A stretch of 64,000 nucleotides of DNA from Geodermatophilus africanus (GCF_900107105.1 NZ_FNOT01000007.1:202795-266794); one strand, 5' to 3'. Shown: positions 23,395 through 32,433, numbered from the stretch's first letter. The notes: generated by a model from the sequence alone, not told the origin. Program-made: numbers and translations.

Positions 23395-26318
23395 GCAGCC
23401 GCGTGACCCCGTGGTGGGAGGTCCTCAAGCTGAGGGATGAGGTCGTCCACGCCTCGGGGTCGATTGATGACGTACAGATGTCACTGTTCCAGGCCGTTCA
23501 CGGCACGCCGCAGGACCGGCCGCCGTACGCAGAGCCCAGCTACTACGGCGACATCACGCACCCAAGTCCGCTATTCACCGACCTCATGGCGAAGGTCGCC
23601 GTGCGCCTCGGCGGCGGCAGCAAGCACACCCGTGCCCGAGCACTATGGCGGCTGGATCAGGCGATGGGCGGCGGCAAGTCCCATGGCCTCATCGGTCTGT
23701 GGCACCTAGCGGCGCACCCGGCAGCCCTTGCGCAGACGGACGTCGGGAAGGCCGCCTGGGCTAAGGCGGCGCTGATACTCGACGGTCAGCCTCCCGCCGA
23801 TCTAAACAACCCGGTCGTCGTTGTTTTGGCCGCCGATAACATGACCGCTGGCAAGGGCAGCGCCGAATTCGACGGTCCGGCGCAGACGCTTCATGAGCGC
23901 TTCTTGTGGCGACTATTTGGCGGCGACAACAACCTCTATCTGCGCTACCGCGACGGCTATGCCGACAAGCACCGCATAGTCGAGGCACTCACGGCAGTTG
24001 GGCGGCCGGTGCTCATCCTGATCGACGAAATCATGGACTACGTCCGTCAGCTCTCGCTGACGGAGAACGCTGATCTCGCAATCAAGGACATGGCGTTCCT
24101 GCGAGCACTGCTCGACAGCGTTAACGACGTCCCGAATGTTGCGGCAGTGGTTGTCATGATCGCGTCGGAGGCCGACAATATCGACTTGGACGAGGCTGGT
24201 CAGAAGCGTCGAGCTGAGTTGGACGACTTGCTGATCCGCAACGGCGAGACGGCGACCATCAATGACAACACCGATTTTGCCGAGATCCTTCGGCGGCGGC
24301 TCTTCGACGGGACGCCGCCTGCCGAGGTGCTCAAGGCGACAGCGACCGCATTCACCTCGCGGATGACAGGTCCTTGGCGCGCCAAGGTGTTCGACTTCGT
24401 CCCTGCCGCCGCGAACGTGGAGTTCCCCGAGGAGGTAGCGCGCTGCTACCCCTTCCATCCCCAACTCATGACGATGGCCGAGCAGGAGTGGGCCAAGCTG
24501 GCCGGCTTTCAGCGAGTTCGGTCAACCATCCGCATCTTCGCCGCGACGGCGCACTCGCAGTACCAGCGGGGCAGGAGCGGCCGGTGGGCCCCGCTCTTGG
24601 TGGGGCCTGGGGACCTGCCGCTGTCCGACCCGACGGTGCGCGAAGCCGTCATCAACAGCGGCCTCATCGTTGACACGCGGACGCAAGCCAACTATCGGCA
24701 AATCGCTAGCGCCGACATCGTCGCCGCCGACGATCTTAAGGGAGCGGCGCGCGAGCTAGATCGCTCCCGCACCGACGGCATTATTGGACCGCTCAATCCC
24801 CGCGCCGCGGAGCGCGCCGCCACGTGCCTGTTCCTCTGCTCGGTTATCGGCGCCCGCGCGGGAGGGCGCCAGGGTGCGACCGAGGCCGAACTCAAGGCCG
24901 CTGTGTTTGTCCCTGACGTGAACTATTCGGTGGGCGAGGCGGACACCGTACTCGCGGAGCTGATGGACGTCGAAGGTGGCGGACTATCGAGCGTTGAACA
25001 CCTGGCCGGTAAGGGCGGCCAGGCCCCTCGATTGTTCATGTCGACCCGACGTACGCTCAACATGCTCGTGAAGGCAGCGCGCACCAGCGTCACTGATGAG
25101 GACCGTGACGAAGAGCTTGCCAAGTCCGCCGAACGCCTATCGGGCACCGGTCCCTTCAAGGCGAAGCTGTTCGTGAGAGCTGACCCTGACCGTGATCCGA
25201 TCGCCGTGCTCACCGCGGCTGGTATTGACGACGCCCGCAGCACCCGGCTCGTCGTACTTGACCCCCGTCAGTTCAGCTTGCTCAACGGCATCGACAAGGA
25301 CACCCGCGATGCTATTCGCGCCGTCATGGGCCTAGGGCCGAATAAGGTTCCCGTGCAGTGGGCGTCAAGCGCCGTGTTCTCATGCGTCAACACGCAGGGC
25401 CGAGCTGCTGCTCGCGGTGCGGCAGCCGCCTACCTTGCCTGGGACCGCGTCGCTGTCATGGACGCCGTGCGGGCGGACGACGAGCTCTCGGAGCAGGCCC
25501 GAAGCGAGCGGGCCGACGCTCGTCGCAACCTGGACAGCGCGGTCCGCCGTGCCTACCGGCATTTCATCTACTTGGCTGAGGGAGATCGGGAAGACGAGCC
25601 CCGCGTGGACCGGACTCACGCGTTTGAGCCCGACAGCAATCTGACATCGCTCGACGGCAGCGCCGTATGGAAGGCCCTGGTCGGCCAAGGTAAGGCCTTC
25701 GACGTCTCCGCTCTGACAGCCAAGGCCCTGCTGCATAACCTCGACGTCAAGGACTTTGGTAAGCCGCTCGACGAGGTACGTGACCTCTTCTGGAGCACTC
25801 CGCGGATGCCCCTCCTGCCTGGCGGTGACGCGGACCTGCAGAAGGCGATCTACGAAGCCGTTACCGCTGAGCAGCTCCGGCTTGTCGGTGCCGACGGTCA
25901 GGACCGGGTCGTGACCAGACCCGGTGATATCGCCGTCGGTTCGTCCGGACTGAGGCTCGCGCCGCCGCAAGAAGTTGTGCCTGGTCCTGGTCCTGGTCCT
26001 GGTCCTGGTCCTGGTCCCGGTCCCGGTCCCGGTCCCGGTCCCGGTCCCGGTCCCGGTCCCGGTCCCGGTCCTGGCCCCGGTCCTGAGCCGAGAACGGCGG
26101 AGCGGGAGATCGCGTTCAGTCTGGTGACGAGCATGGGGGACGAGGGCACCCGTGACGCCGTGCGCCGCCTTCTCATGGAGCTGTCCAACGCAGCGGACGA
26201 AGGCCACGTCTCCTGGGCGCAGCTGCAGGTGAGGGTGGTCATCGACGACAGCGTGGCCGACGCGGTGGAGCAGGCCGCTCGTGACAGCGGCACGAACCCG
26301 AGCAGTCGTCCCGCCTGA
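23391..26318 (+). CDS. DUF499 family P-loop ATPase
   Basis: 975 residues; GTG 23391 overlaps the methylase stop by four bases. Walker A in LDQAMGGGKSHGLIGLWHL (about residue 89-100), the G-G-G-K-S/T-H form typical of DUF499. Walker B VLILIDEIMDYVRQ (about 205-218). Long helical middle part, then a (PG)17 linker at about residues 864-898 and a small C-terminal domain (SLVTSMGDEGTRDAVRRLL). DUF499 proteins resemble the BrxC/PglY ATPases of BREX. Third gene of the defence operon; presumably an assembly or motor platform for methylase and helicase. Confidence 0.88.
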   Translation: MSSRVTPWWEVLKLRDEVVHASGSIDDVQMSLFQAVHGTPQDRPPYAEPSYYGDITHPSPLFTDLMAKVAVRLGGGSKHTRARALWRLDQAMGGGKSHGLIGLWHLAAHPAALAQTDVGKAAWAKAALILDGQPPADLNNPVVVVLAADNMTAGKGSAEFDGPAQTLHERFLWRLFGGDNNLYLRYRDGYADKHRIVEALTAVGRPVLILIDEIMDYVRQLSLTENADLAIKDMAFLRALLDSVNDVPNVAAVVVMIASEADNIDLDEAGQKRRAELDDLLIRNGETATINDNTDFAEILRRRLFDGTPPAEVLKATATAFTSRMTGPWRAKVFDFVPAAANVEFPEEVARCYPFHPQLMTMAEQEWAKLAGFQRVRSTIRIFAATAHSQYQRGRSGRWAPLLVGPGDLPLSDPTVREAVINSGLIVDTRTQANYRQIASADIVAADDLKGAARELDRSRTDGIIGPLNPRAAERAATCLFLCSVIGARAGGRQGATEAELKAAVFVPDVNYSVGEADTVLAELMDVEGGGLSSVEHLAGKGGQAPRLFMSTRRTLNMLVKAARTSVTDEDRDEELAKSAERLSGTGPFKAKLFVRADPDRDPIAVLTAAGIDDARSTRLVVLDPRQFSLLNGIDKDTRDAIRAVMGLGPNKVPVQWASSAVFSCVNTQGRAAARGAAAAYLAWDRVAVMDAVRADDELSEQARSERADARRNLDSAVRRAYRHFIYLAEGDREDEPRVDRTHAFEPDSNLTSLDGSAVWKALVGQGKAFDVSALTAKALLHNLDVKDFGKPLDEVRDLFWSTPRMPLLPGGDADLQKAIYEAVTAEQLRLVGADGQDRVVTRPGDIAVGSSGLRLAPPQEVVPGPGPGPGPGPGPGPGPGPGPGPGPGPGPGPGPGPEPRTAEREIAFSLVTSMGDEGTRDAVRRLLMELSNAADEGHVSWAQLQVRVVIDDSVADAVEQAARDSGTNPSSRPA
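25980..26084 (+). repeat. hexanucleotide repeat encoding (Pro-Gly)17
   Basis: About 17.5 copies of a CCTGGT/CCCGGT hexamer in frame inside the DUF499 gene. The first units use CCT, the middle ones CCC, a sign of expansion by slippage. Each step changes the linker by two residues without shifting the frame. Confidence 0.92.
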
Positions 26319-26519
26319 CACTCAAGGCTCCGGCCCGCTGCGGGGACAAGTGACCGGTGCTCTGCAGTTCATCTGAGCGGCGGGCCGTGTGGCCGCTCCA
26401 TCGCATGACGCGTGGTGGCGAGGCCCTAGCGCGGACGGACATTGATTGGGTCGATGTGGCCGGCCACCGAGCGGAGTTGGACGGAAAGTCACTATCTCCT
26501 GTTGAGCTCGAGTCGAGTC

Positions 26520-27047
26520 CTACTGCTGCATGCGGACTGACTGCTCGCTCGCGCTGAGGTAGTAGTCGAGTTGGCTGTCGTTGCCGTGGGCGACGGCGAT
26601 CGCGAAGGCAACGGCGTACTGCCATGGCTCGATGTACCGCGGCTGCCCCTCGGGCACGAAGTCGCCGATGGGCACGAGGGCGCTGCCCTTGTCGATGGAC
26701 CACATGGTCATGCGGTCGACGACCTGGCCGTGCCAGCGAATGTCGGCGAACGAGTTCGTGACCTCCCAGTTGCGCTTCTCAGCCCAGTCGAAGTGGAGTC
26801 GCCGCTTCTCCTCGGGGTCGACCTTGAGTCCGTAACCGATGCTCAGGACGACGTCGCGCTCCCAAACAAGTAGGTCAGAGTAGTTCCGTGAATACCAGCC
26901 CTCGACTTCGCCGTACTCGCCGGTGCTCATCACGCTGGTGAGCGCTGGCCCGACGGGAGCGGCGTTCGCCCCCCAGCCCGCGATGCGGTTCCAGTCGTAG
27001 GGCGAGCTGTCGGCCAGCGCGGTGCGAATCTCGGCGAGGGACGGCAT
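26520..27047 (-). CDS. hypothetical protein
   Basis: 175 residues from ATG 27047, beginning MPSLAEIRTALADSSPYDWN. It is an acidic, Trp-rich alpha/beta protein (WYSRNYSDLLVWERDVVLSI, WSIDKGSALVPIGDFV, IEPWQYAVAFAIAVAHGND) with no transmembrane segment. No family is recognised. It converges on the DUF499 gene, leaving about 200 bases with nothing clear between them. Confidence 0.6.
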   Translation of the reverse strand: MPSLAEIRTALADSSPYDWNRIAGWGANAAPVGPALTSVMSTGEYGEVEGWYSRNYSDLLVWERDVVLSIGYGLKVDPEEKRRLHFDWAEKRNWEVTNSFADIRWHGQVVDRMTMWSIDKGSALVPIGDFVPEGQPRYIEPWQYAVAFAIAVAHGNDSQLDYYLSASEQSVRMQQ

Positions 27048-27255
27048 GCCTTGGAGCGTTGCACGACAGGGCGGTGCCCGCCTTCGGTGATCGGGGCAAC
27101 CGGGATCCCACGGCTGGTGGGACCGCCTCCACGAGCAAACGTTGACGAGGCGGGCCCCTCCAGTCCTCCAGGTCTCGGCTGTGGGTATCACTGCCACAGT
27201 GGCCCTGGCTCACCGGGCGCACCGCTGCTACCCAAGGTCGACTTGGGCGGATTGG

Positions 27256-28713
27256 TCACCGCCGAGTGGCACGATTCCCAGAGCCGGTTCCGGACGGAGG
27301 CTCACTGATCGGCGCGGCAAGATCGAGCCATCGCAGAAGGGCCTGATCGTCCTGCAGTTGGAGGGTTGCAGACGTGACGGCTATCGATAGGACTGCCTTC
27401 CGCACGAGGTCGAGAGCGAACGAGGCAGTGTCCGCTAGGTGTGCGAGGGGAGAGGGGCTGAAACCCTGGTGTCCGACTTGACTCCGCGCGTCGTAGAGCG
27501 CCTCAAGTTGACCTTGCGTGGGAGCGGCTGAGTCAAGAAGCCCTAGAAGGCGGCGCACGAAGCGGTCCGTGACTCCACTGGAAGCTTCGTGGTCGCTGAT
27601 GAGTGCTTCGAGGGCGACGACCATGTGCAGAATCTGCAAGTCAAAGGCGCCTTGGGGTTCAGCAAGGGCCGCGAGGCGGCATGCGGCGAGCACGCGCCTG
27701 GCGAGTCGTTGTCGCCCGCCCGGGGTTTCAGCCTGAGAGACGAGATCAAACAGCTCTGCTTGCGCCTCCACAGCAGCGCGGGCATTTACTGCAGGCGCTC
27801 GGACGAAGAGGGGCACGGCCTTCGTTCCCCTATCTCGAGTATCCGCTTGCAGCGTGGCGATGGGGAGGGCGCGATCGGGTTCGAGCCCAGGGCTTCGCGG
27901 ATTTTCGGCCGCGGTCGGCGCGCCGAGCAGTGTCGGTGGCATGCACGGCCATTGCGCGTCGCGTTGGTCCACGAGCCAGAGCGCGCCTAACAAACCTTCG
28001 GCAAGTTGGCGTGCCCGCAGCGTGGCTGTCATGTCCACCGCGTCGACAACGACGGCGAGGACGGTCACTGACTCGTCTAGCGGTTCTTCCTCGTATGACT
28101 CGGGATCGCGACGGCGGCCGTTGTAGTCCTCGGTCCACCAGGCGCCCTCCGAGAACCGAAAAGCGGCTCCAACTCCGCGCTTTGCCAGGGCTGAGATAGC
28201 TGCTTCAGTCTCCTCATTGACATGGCCCAGAAGCAGGCGCGGAGACAGGGCCATCGGTGAGCAAGACCCGTCAGCAGCCGGCCCGAGATTGATGCCGGTG
28301 AGGGGAAGCACCACGACGCTGCGGGCAAGGCGCCGGGCGGTCTGATCGAGCAGGAGACGCCCGAGGTTCTTCGTCTTGGGCGAGATTGTGCCGTCTATGA
28401 CGGAGCAACTAAGGCGCAGCACCTCGGCGAGTAGATCATCGTCGGACGCTCCAGTGGCGAGACCAAGATGGGCGCGCAGCCTTCTGGCGAGGATGGCGGC
28501 AGCCTTGCGCCCAGCAGGAGCAATGCGTACGACGACCCCGCTGGCCGTACGGACGAAGGCGTCCTCTTCGTCACCCCCCGGCCCATCGAAGAAGAGGACA
28601 CCGACAGGCGGTCTGAAGAGGCCCTCGTCGCCGCGGTCAGCCCGGTGGCTCTGCCGGATGACCTGTACAAAAAGGAAGTCGGCGTCCTGTTCGGTGAGGA
28701 TCTCGGACGACAT
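27256..28713 (-). CDS. large protein with Apea-like HEPN domain
   Basis: 485 residues from ATG 28713 (GGGGGAG nine bases upstream; the longer frame to 28755 is less likely). The first 300 residues are an unrecognised alpha/beta region. The C-terminal 160 residues match Apea-like HEPN domains: LQILHMVVALEALISDHEAS, then FVRRLLGLLDSA and YDARSQVGHQG (about 407-416), where R-S-Q-V-G-H is the RX4H active-site motif of HEPN RNases. Probably a stand-alone toxin-like effector in the defence island; RNase activity is inferred, not shown. Confidence 0.65.
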   Translation of the reverse strand: MSSEILTEQDADFLFVQVIRQSHRADRGDEGLFRPPVGVLFFDGPGGDEEDAFVRTASGVVVRIAPAGRKAAAILARRLRAHLGLATGASDDDLLAEVLRLSCSVIDGTISPKTKNLGRLLLDQTARRLARSVVVLPLTGINLGPAADGSCSPMALSPRLLLGHVNEETEAAISALAKRGVGAAFRFSEGAWWTEDYNGRRRDPESYEEEPLDESVTVLAVVVDAVDMTATLRARQLAEGLLGALWLVDQRDAQWPCMPPTLLGAPTAAENPRSPGLEPDRALPIATLQADTRDRGTKAVPLFVRAPAVNARAAVEAQAELFDLVSQAETPGGRQRLARRVLAACRLAALAEPQGAFDLQILHMVVALEALISDHEASSGVTDRFVRRLLGLLDSAAPTQGQLEALYDARSQVGHQGFSPSPLAHLADTASFALDLVRKAVLSIAVTSATLQLQDDQALLRWLDLAAPISEPPSGTGSGNRATRR

Positions 28714-29018
28714 GCGGTCAGTCTCCCCCGGCATCGGTTCGGGCCTCAGCCACAAGGCTGCGGCATACCTGGCTGAACCGCCTGCAGTGGCCGGTCACTG
28801 CAGCGCTCGTCACTTCAGCGAGCGTCGAGATGGCGGCAATCCGCCCCCCTGCGGGCACAGGAGCGACCGGCTGCGGTGACTCAGTCCTCCCACAGCATGG
28901 AGAGGGCCTGGCGTCGCACCAACTTCTTGGAGCCCCTTCCAGGTAAGCAATCTTCGACCTCTGCCCCTCTTGCCGGGGTGGCCTTGACGACCACGCTGCG
29001 AGCAGCGACGGTCACCGC

Positions 29019-29429
29019 ATGTCAGTTTGGGAAGAGCAAGGGGTTGAGGCAGCGGTTCTCGAGGCGCTGCACGCGGTCCATCTCAACAACGCGGGCGGTC
29101 ATCACTTTGGCCGTCCATACGTCACCGCTTACCAGCTGGCGATCGCAGTCCAGGCCGCACATCCCGAAATCGCGGCGGCGCTCGGCGGGGTCACCGTAGG
29201 AGGCCGAGGGGCTGGAGCGCAGAGCAGCCTGGCCCAGTACCTGGCCCGCGAGCTGTCTGGGCGCATCAAGCGAGACGGCAACAGCTACCCGGTGGAGGGG
29301 GCCTTCGTCTCTAACGAGCACCTGACCGCGTTGATCTACCGGGACGCGTCGGGCCAGGCGATCACGAGCAGCCTCACCGGCTCGGGCTTCGACCTCTCGC
29401 TGTTCCGCGCCCGAGCGGGCGCACAGTAA
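29019..29429 (+). CDS. hypothetical protein
   Basis: 136 residues from ATG 29019. Mostly helical N-terminus (EEQGVEAAVLEALHAVHLNN), then GGHHFGRPYVTAYQLAIAVQ and AQYLARELSGRIKRDG, ending in a strand-rich tail. It may be a winged-helix-like protein but no family is recognised. It lies just upstream of the vsr remnant. Confidence 0.55.
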   Translation: MSVWEEQGVEAAVLEALHAVHLNNAGGHHFGRPYVTAYQLAIAVQAAHPEIAAALGGVTVGGRGAGAQSSLAQYLARELSGRIKRDGNSYPVEGAFVSNEHLTALIYRDASGQAITSSLTGSGFDLSLFRARAGAQ

Positions 29430-29476
29430 CCGGGTTGGCAGGACGCCAGCTTGCACGGAGGTCGCCGAGGGACAAG

Positions 29477-29620
29477 ATGAAAAAGGCATCCCCAGGCCAG
29501 TGGCATCGTCGCCGGAGGACCGCGCGGATGCAGGTCATCTGGCAGCAGGACACCAAGCCGCAGCTGGCGCTACGCCGGGCCCTGCTTGCTCGTGAGCTGC
29601 GCTACCGAGTGGACTACTAG
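29477..29620 (+). pseudogene. vsr: truncated Vsr-type DNA mismatch endonuclease
   Basis: The 47-residue frame RRRRTARMQVIWQQDTKPQL followed by ALRRALLARELRYRVDY matches the N-terminal start of Vsr (R-M-x-x-I-x-x-x-D-T-K-P-E-x-x-L-R-x-x-L-x-x-x-G-L-R-Y-R). A TAG then ends it before the catalytic Asp and the zinc-binding C-W-H region, and downstream frames do not restore these. Full Vsr proteins are about 130-160 residues. No cytosine methylase partner is present in the island. Confidence 0.7.
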
Positions 29621-29820
29621 CCGTTGCGCGTCTTTATCGGCCGGTACGACTCCCCTCTACGAGCCGGCCTAGCTCAGCGCGAGGATCCTGGTAGGCCGAA
29701 GTTGGTTCTCCATGCCTGCTCGACCATGCATCCATCGCGCCCCGTGTCGCCTCTGGAGTTCGCCGTCGTGTCCAAGCACAGTGCTCGACCTGCCCGTCCG
29801 CGTCCTTACCGGTCACTGGG

Positions 29821-29864
29821 CTGACCCACCGATGAAACCCCGCCGTGTGGCGGGGCGGGGTCAG
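29821..29864 (+). terminator. double-stem terminator-like hairpin
   Basis: Outer arms CTGACCC/GGGTCAG (29821-29827/29858-29864) and inner arms CCCCGCC/GGCGGGG (29838-29844/29849-29855) around GTGT. The 200 bases to its left, after the vsr remnant, contain no supported gene. Confidence 0.5.
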
Positions 29865-29887
29865 CGCACAGCGGGGATGCTGTTCCG

Positions 29888-30118
29888 GTGACCGATGTCG
29901 TCTACCTCGCCGCACCACCTGTGGACAACGGCAGGCCCTTCATGCCAGGGCTCGATGACGGGAGCGAGCGCCCGCCACTGCACGCCGTCAAGGCAGGTCC
30001 CGAGGGGCGAAGTCAGGCGGAATGTGGAGCGTGGATCCGCCGCCGCGACAACGAGGAGTACTGGCCGCCGGCCGAGCGTGCGGCGTGCTCAACGTGCACG
30101 GGCATCGTCGGGTACTAG
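29888..30118 (+). CDS. small cysteine-containing protein, unknown
   Basis: 76 residues from GTG 29888. Polar and Pro-rich, with ECGAWIRRRDNEEYWP and CSTCTGIVGY at the C-terminus, so one Cys plus a C-x-x-C that could bind metal. Proteins of this make-up occur in actinobacterial accessory regions, but I cannot name a family. Confidence 0.45.
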   Translation: MTDVVYLAAPPVDNGRPFMPGLDDGSERPPLHAVKAGPEGRSQAECGAWIRRRDNEEYWPPAERAACSTCTGIVGY

Positions 30119-30321
30119 GCCGCACTGGCCAGGGCCCGCAGTCGAGTGGCCACCATCCGCTACACCCCCGGCGAGGACGGCTCGTGCCCGAGGTCGACGA
30201 GCGACGCGCGGATGACACATAGCTCCACCGCCGCGGGGCTCGCCAGATGTACGACCGACGGGACCGGCACCAATGGAGGGGCGAGGCCCCTGCGAGCGTT
30301 ACCGGCACCTCGAGCACCATC

Positions 30322-30362
30322 CGACGAGGCCCTCTCCGTGTGTGGCGGAGGGGGCCTCGTCG
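30322..30362 (+). terminator. strong hairpin, terminator-like
   Basis: Two 17-base arms (30322-30338 and 30346-30362) pair with a single G-U, loop of seven bases. No T-run; typical of high-GC actinobacterial terminators. Confidence 0.65.
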
Positions 30363-30471
30363 TAGTTGCTGGATTCAGAACGACTGGGCATCGCGTCTCG
30401 ACTCGGCGCTTAACGAGCCGGTGCTCTGCACCCTTGGCGCGCTGCTTGAGCACGCGGCCAGGCCCGAGGGA

Positions 30472-30491
30472 CCGTATGGCCGTGTGGTCGC
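30472..30491 (+). repeat. arm-type repeat pair, internal, partly decayed
   Basis: Intact TGTGGTCGC at 30483-30491, followed by GGACTGC as at 40550-40558. The unit 11 bases upstream has decayed to CGTATGGCC. Confidence 0.5.
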
Positions 30492-30596
30492 GGACTGCGC
30501 GACAGCGGTCGAGTGACGACAGCAGCCCGTGGCACGCCGTGCGACCTTGACCAGCGCAGACGGCATTTCGCAGAACCGTCCGTCACGCCCGGTTTA

Positions 30597-30643
30597 AGAC
30601 TCTTGATCTGCGGGTTGTGGGTTAGATCCCCACGGGACTCACC
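30597..30643 (+). repeat. degenerate internal att core (40/47 to tRNA-Lys 3' end)
   Basis: Aligns without gaps to attL/attR with seven substitutions, six of them transitions. It no longer folds as a good T-arm/acceptor. I infer a former attachment site between two tandem elements. Confidence 0.75.
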
Positions 30644-30729
30644 CGCCGACAGCCCGGGCCATTGCCTCACGCCGCTCCTTCTCGTCCGCAACTCGACGAG
30701 CTTCTTCGAGCGGACGGGTACCGGCCGCA

Positions 30730-32334
30730 CTAGGCCTGCCCCGGTCCCTGAGTCAGTGCAGCCGCGAGCACCTGGTCCTGCTTGCGGCGCCTCCGCACCT
30801 GGACGGCCGCGAAGACGCACGCGCCGAGCACCACCAAGGGCGCGCCCAACGGGAAGAGCAGGACGACCAGCGCCTGCACCGGGTCGGCGTGACGCATCTC
30901 GGCGGTTGTGAGCTGTGCCGCCGGGACTAGCAACCAGATCAGCGTTCCGAGCACCGCCATGGATCCGACGGCCAATAGGACGATCAACCCGGGATGCAGC
31001 ATGTATCTCGGCCGCAGGCCCGCACTGCGGCAGATGCGCATGATCGCGCGTCGGCGGTGCGCCCGGACGACTACGGCACCGAGCCAGGCGATCGCTGACA
31101 CCCCAAGCAGACCCAGCCAGGTCCAGTCGACCGCGTCCGCTACTGCGCCTAGTGGCGGCTCTCCGGGCGAGGCGTCCCGCCACGAGGGATCGATCGCGGC
31201 TTGCGCGGTCATCAGGCCTCCCATAAGGGCGATGGGGAGGAGGAAGGCCGTCGCGGCGAGCCTCTCAAGGCGGTCGGGGAGGTCAAGACGGGGCACGGAA
31301 AAGTTCAGCCACTGGCTCTTCACCGCCCGATAGGAGCCGTAGAGACAGCCGATGGTCACCGCGGCGAAGAGGACCCGGCCGCCAGCGTCGGAAGCCAGCG
31401 CCGTCCGCGACAACTCCTGCGCCTCCGTCGTGGAGTAGACAAGCCACCGCTGGAGCCAGTCGGTGGCGAGGACCACGGCCGCGTTGGCGAGGCTGACAAG
31501 GACGGCCGCGATAAGGAGGACCTTGTCCCGGCGCGACGTCCGGACCGGCTCGGCCGCGTTGAGCCGGTGGGCGCGGTGCACCAGGCTGCCGCAGCCGACT
31601 ACGACCCCGACGATGATGCCAATGTTGGCCGCCTCTGCCACGTGGTAGTTCGGCGGCTGGGCGTCGCCCAAGGAGCCCGACACCACCCCGACGACCGAGC
31701 CAACCAGCAGTCCGAGCACGGTGAAGGTGGACACGTGACCGCCGACGATCCATGCCGCCGAGAAGATCACCCGGGGAGCGAAGTCGCGAAGCGCTCGCAG
31801 GCGAAGCCTTGCCTCCTCCCGGGTCAGGGCCAGCGAGGCGTTCGCCGAGAGCGTCGCAAGGGTGGCGACGGGAAGTGTGACGGCCTGCGAGATGCGGCGG
31901 AGCGCGTCCTCCTGAAGTTTTGCTCTGGTCGCGACGATGCTGTTGAGGTCGATGGCCGGGGCGTCCGACAGGCGCATTACCGACGCCGCCACGCGGGACT
32001 CCTCGGCCAGTCCCGCCAGGTGCGCGGTGAACAGGGCCGGATCGATGACGGCCGTGCTTCTCCCAGCGACGGCCCGGCGGTAGCTCTCCAGAAGGCGGGT
32101 CACCCGCTGCCGCTGGTACTGCCAAAGGAACGCTGCCTCTAGCGCGGTGCGGTCAGACAGGGCCTCGGCGACGAGCCGCCGGGCGCGGATGCGGTAGTCG
32201 TCATCGCAATAGGTGCAGGAGACCCCGATGATGAGCGCCCCCACGACGCTGAAGGCGAGCAGACAACACATCGCCACAACGATGTCCACGACCACCGACA
32301 AGGCGCTTCCCCCCGTCCCGCTGACGTGCCGCAC
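30730..32334 (-). CDS. large multi-pass membrane protein, unknown
   Basis: 534 residues from GTG 32334. About eight hydrophobic helices: one at the N-terminus (residues 12-38), ending with the motif SCTYCDDD, and others near 205-225, 235-265, 275-295, 325-345, 375-395, 420-440, 470-490 and 500-525. A long cytoplasmic-type helical region fills residues 45-195. No transporter or enzyme motif is recognised. Its stop lies 87 bases from the internal att core, so it is the first gene of the right module. A membrane effector of a defence system is possible but unsupported. Confidence 0.7.
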   Translation of the reverse strand: MRHVSGTGGSALSVVVDIVVAMCCLLAFSVVGALIIGVSCTYCDDDYRIRARRLVAEALSDRTALEAAFLWQYQRQRVTRLLESYRRAVAGRSTAVIDPALFTAHLAGLAEESRVAASVMRLSDAPAIDLNSIVATRAKLQEDALRRISQAVTLPVATLATLSANASLALTREEARLRLRALRDFAPRVIFSAAWIVGGHVSTFTVLGLLVGSVVGVVSGSLGDAQPPNYHVAEAANIGIIVGVVVGCGSLVHRAHRLNAAEPVRTSRRDKVLLIAAVLVSLANAAVVLATDWLQRWLVYSTTEAQELSRTALASDAGGRVLFAAVTIGCLYGSYRAVKSQWLNFSVPRLDLPDRLERLAATAFLLPIALMGGLMTAQAAIDPSWRDASPGEPPLGAVADAVDWTWLGLLGVSAIAWLGAVVVRAHRRRAIMRICRSAGLRPRYMLHPGLIVLLAVGSMAVLGTLIWLLVPAAQLTTAEMRHADPVQALVVLLFPLGAPLVVLGACVFAAVQVRRRRKQDQVLAAALTQGPGQA

Positions 32335-32433
32335 GGCTCCGATTCATTGTCGGCGAGGGCAGTGACATTCAGGCCGTGGGCCACGGCTACGGCGTCTCGC
32401 CGCCGCGGCCTGACCGGTCGGCACATGGGTCTC

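Larger units (their letters stand above)
30119..30596. other. non-coding right end of the left module
   Basis: No supported gene. It holds a strong hairpin at 30322-30362, one intact and one degenerate arm-type repeat (30472-30491), and the sequence TTGACCAGCG with GACGGCAT (about 30547-30567), which also precedes attR near 40610. This is what the right end of an integrated element looks like. Confidence 0.55.

Noticed and set aside
17426..26318. Complete BREX or DISARM locus
   Set aside because: No PglZ, BrxA/B/F, DUF1998 or PLD protein is encoded in or beside the operon; only relatives of some components are present.
25380..26321. Minus-strand frame containing a Gly-Thr repeat
   Set aside because: It is the complement of the Pro-Gly array in the DUF499 gene; no ribosome site or other coding sign.
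30597..30643. A third functional tRNA-Lys
   Set aside because: Only the 3' part is present and seven substitutions break the pairing; it is a decayed att core.
31201..32142. 313-aa plus-strand frame opposite the membrane protein gene
   Set aside because: Charged shadow frame; the minus strand shows regular hydrophobic helices and proper codon bias.
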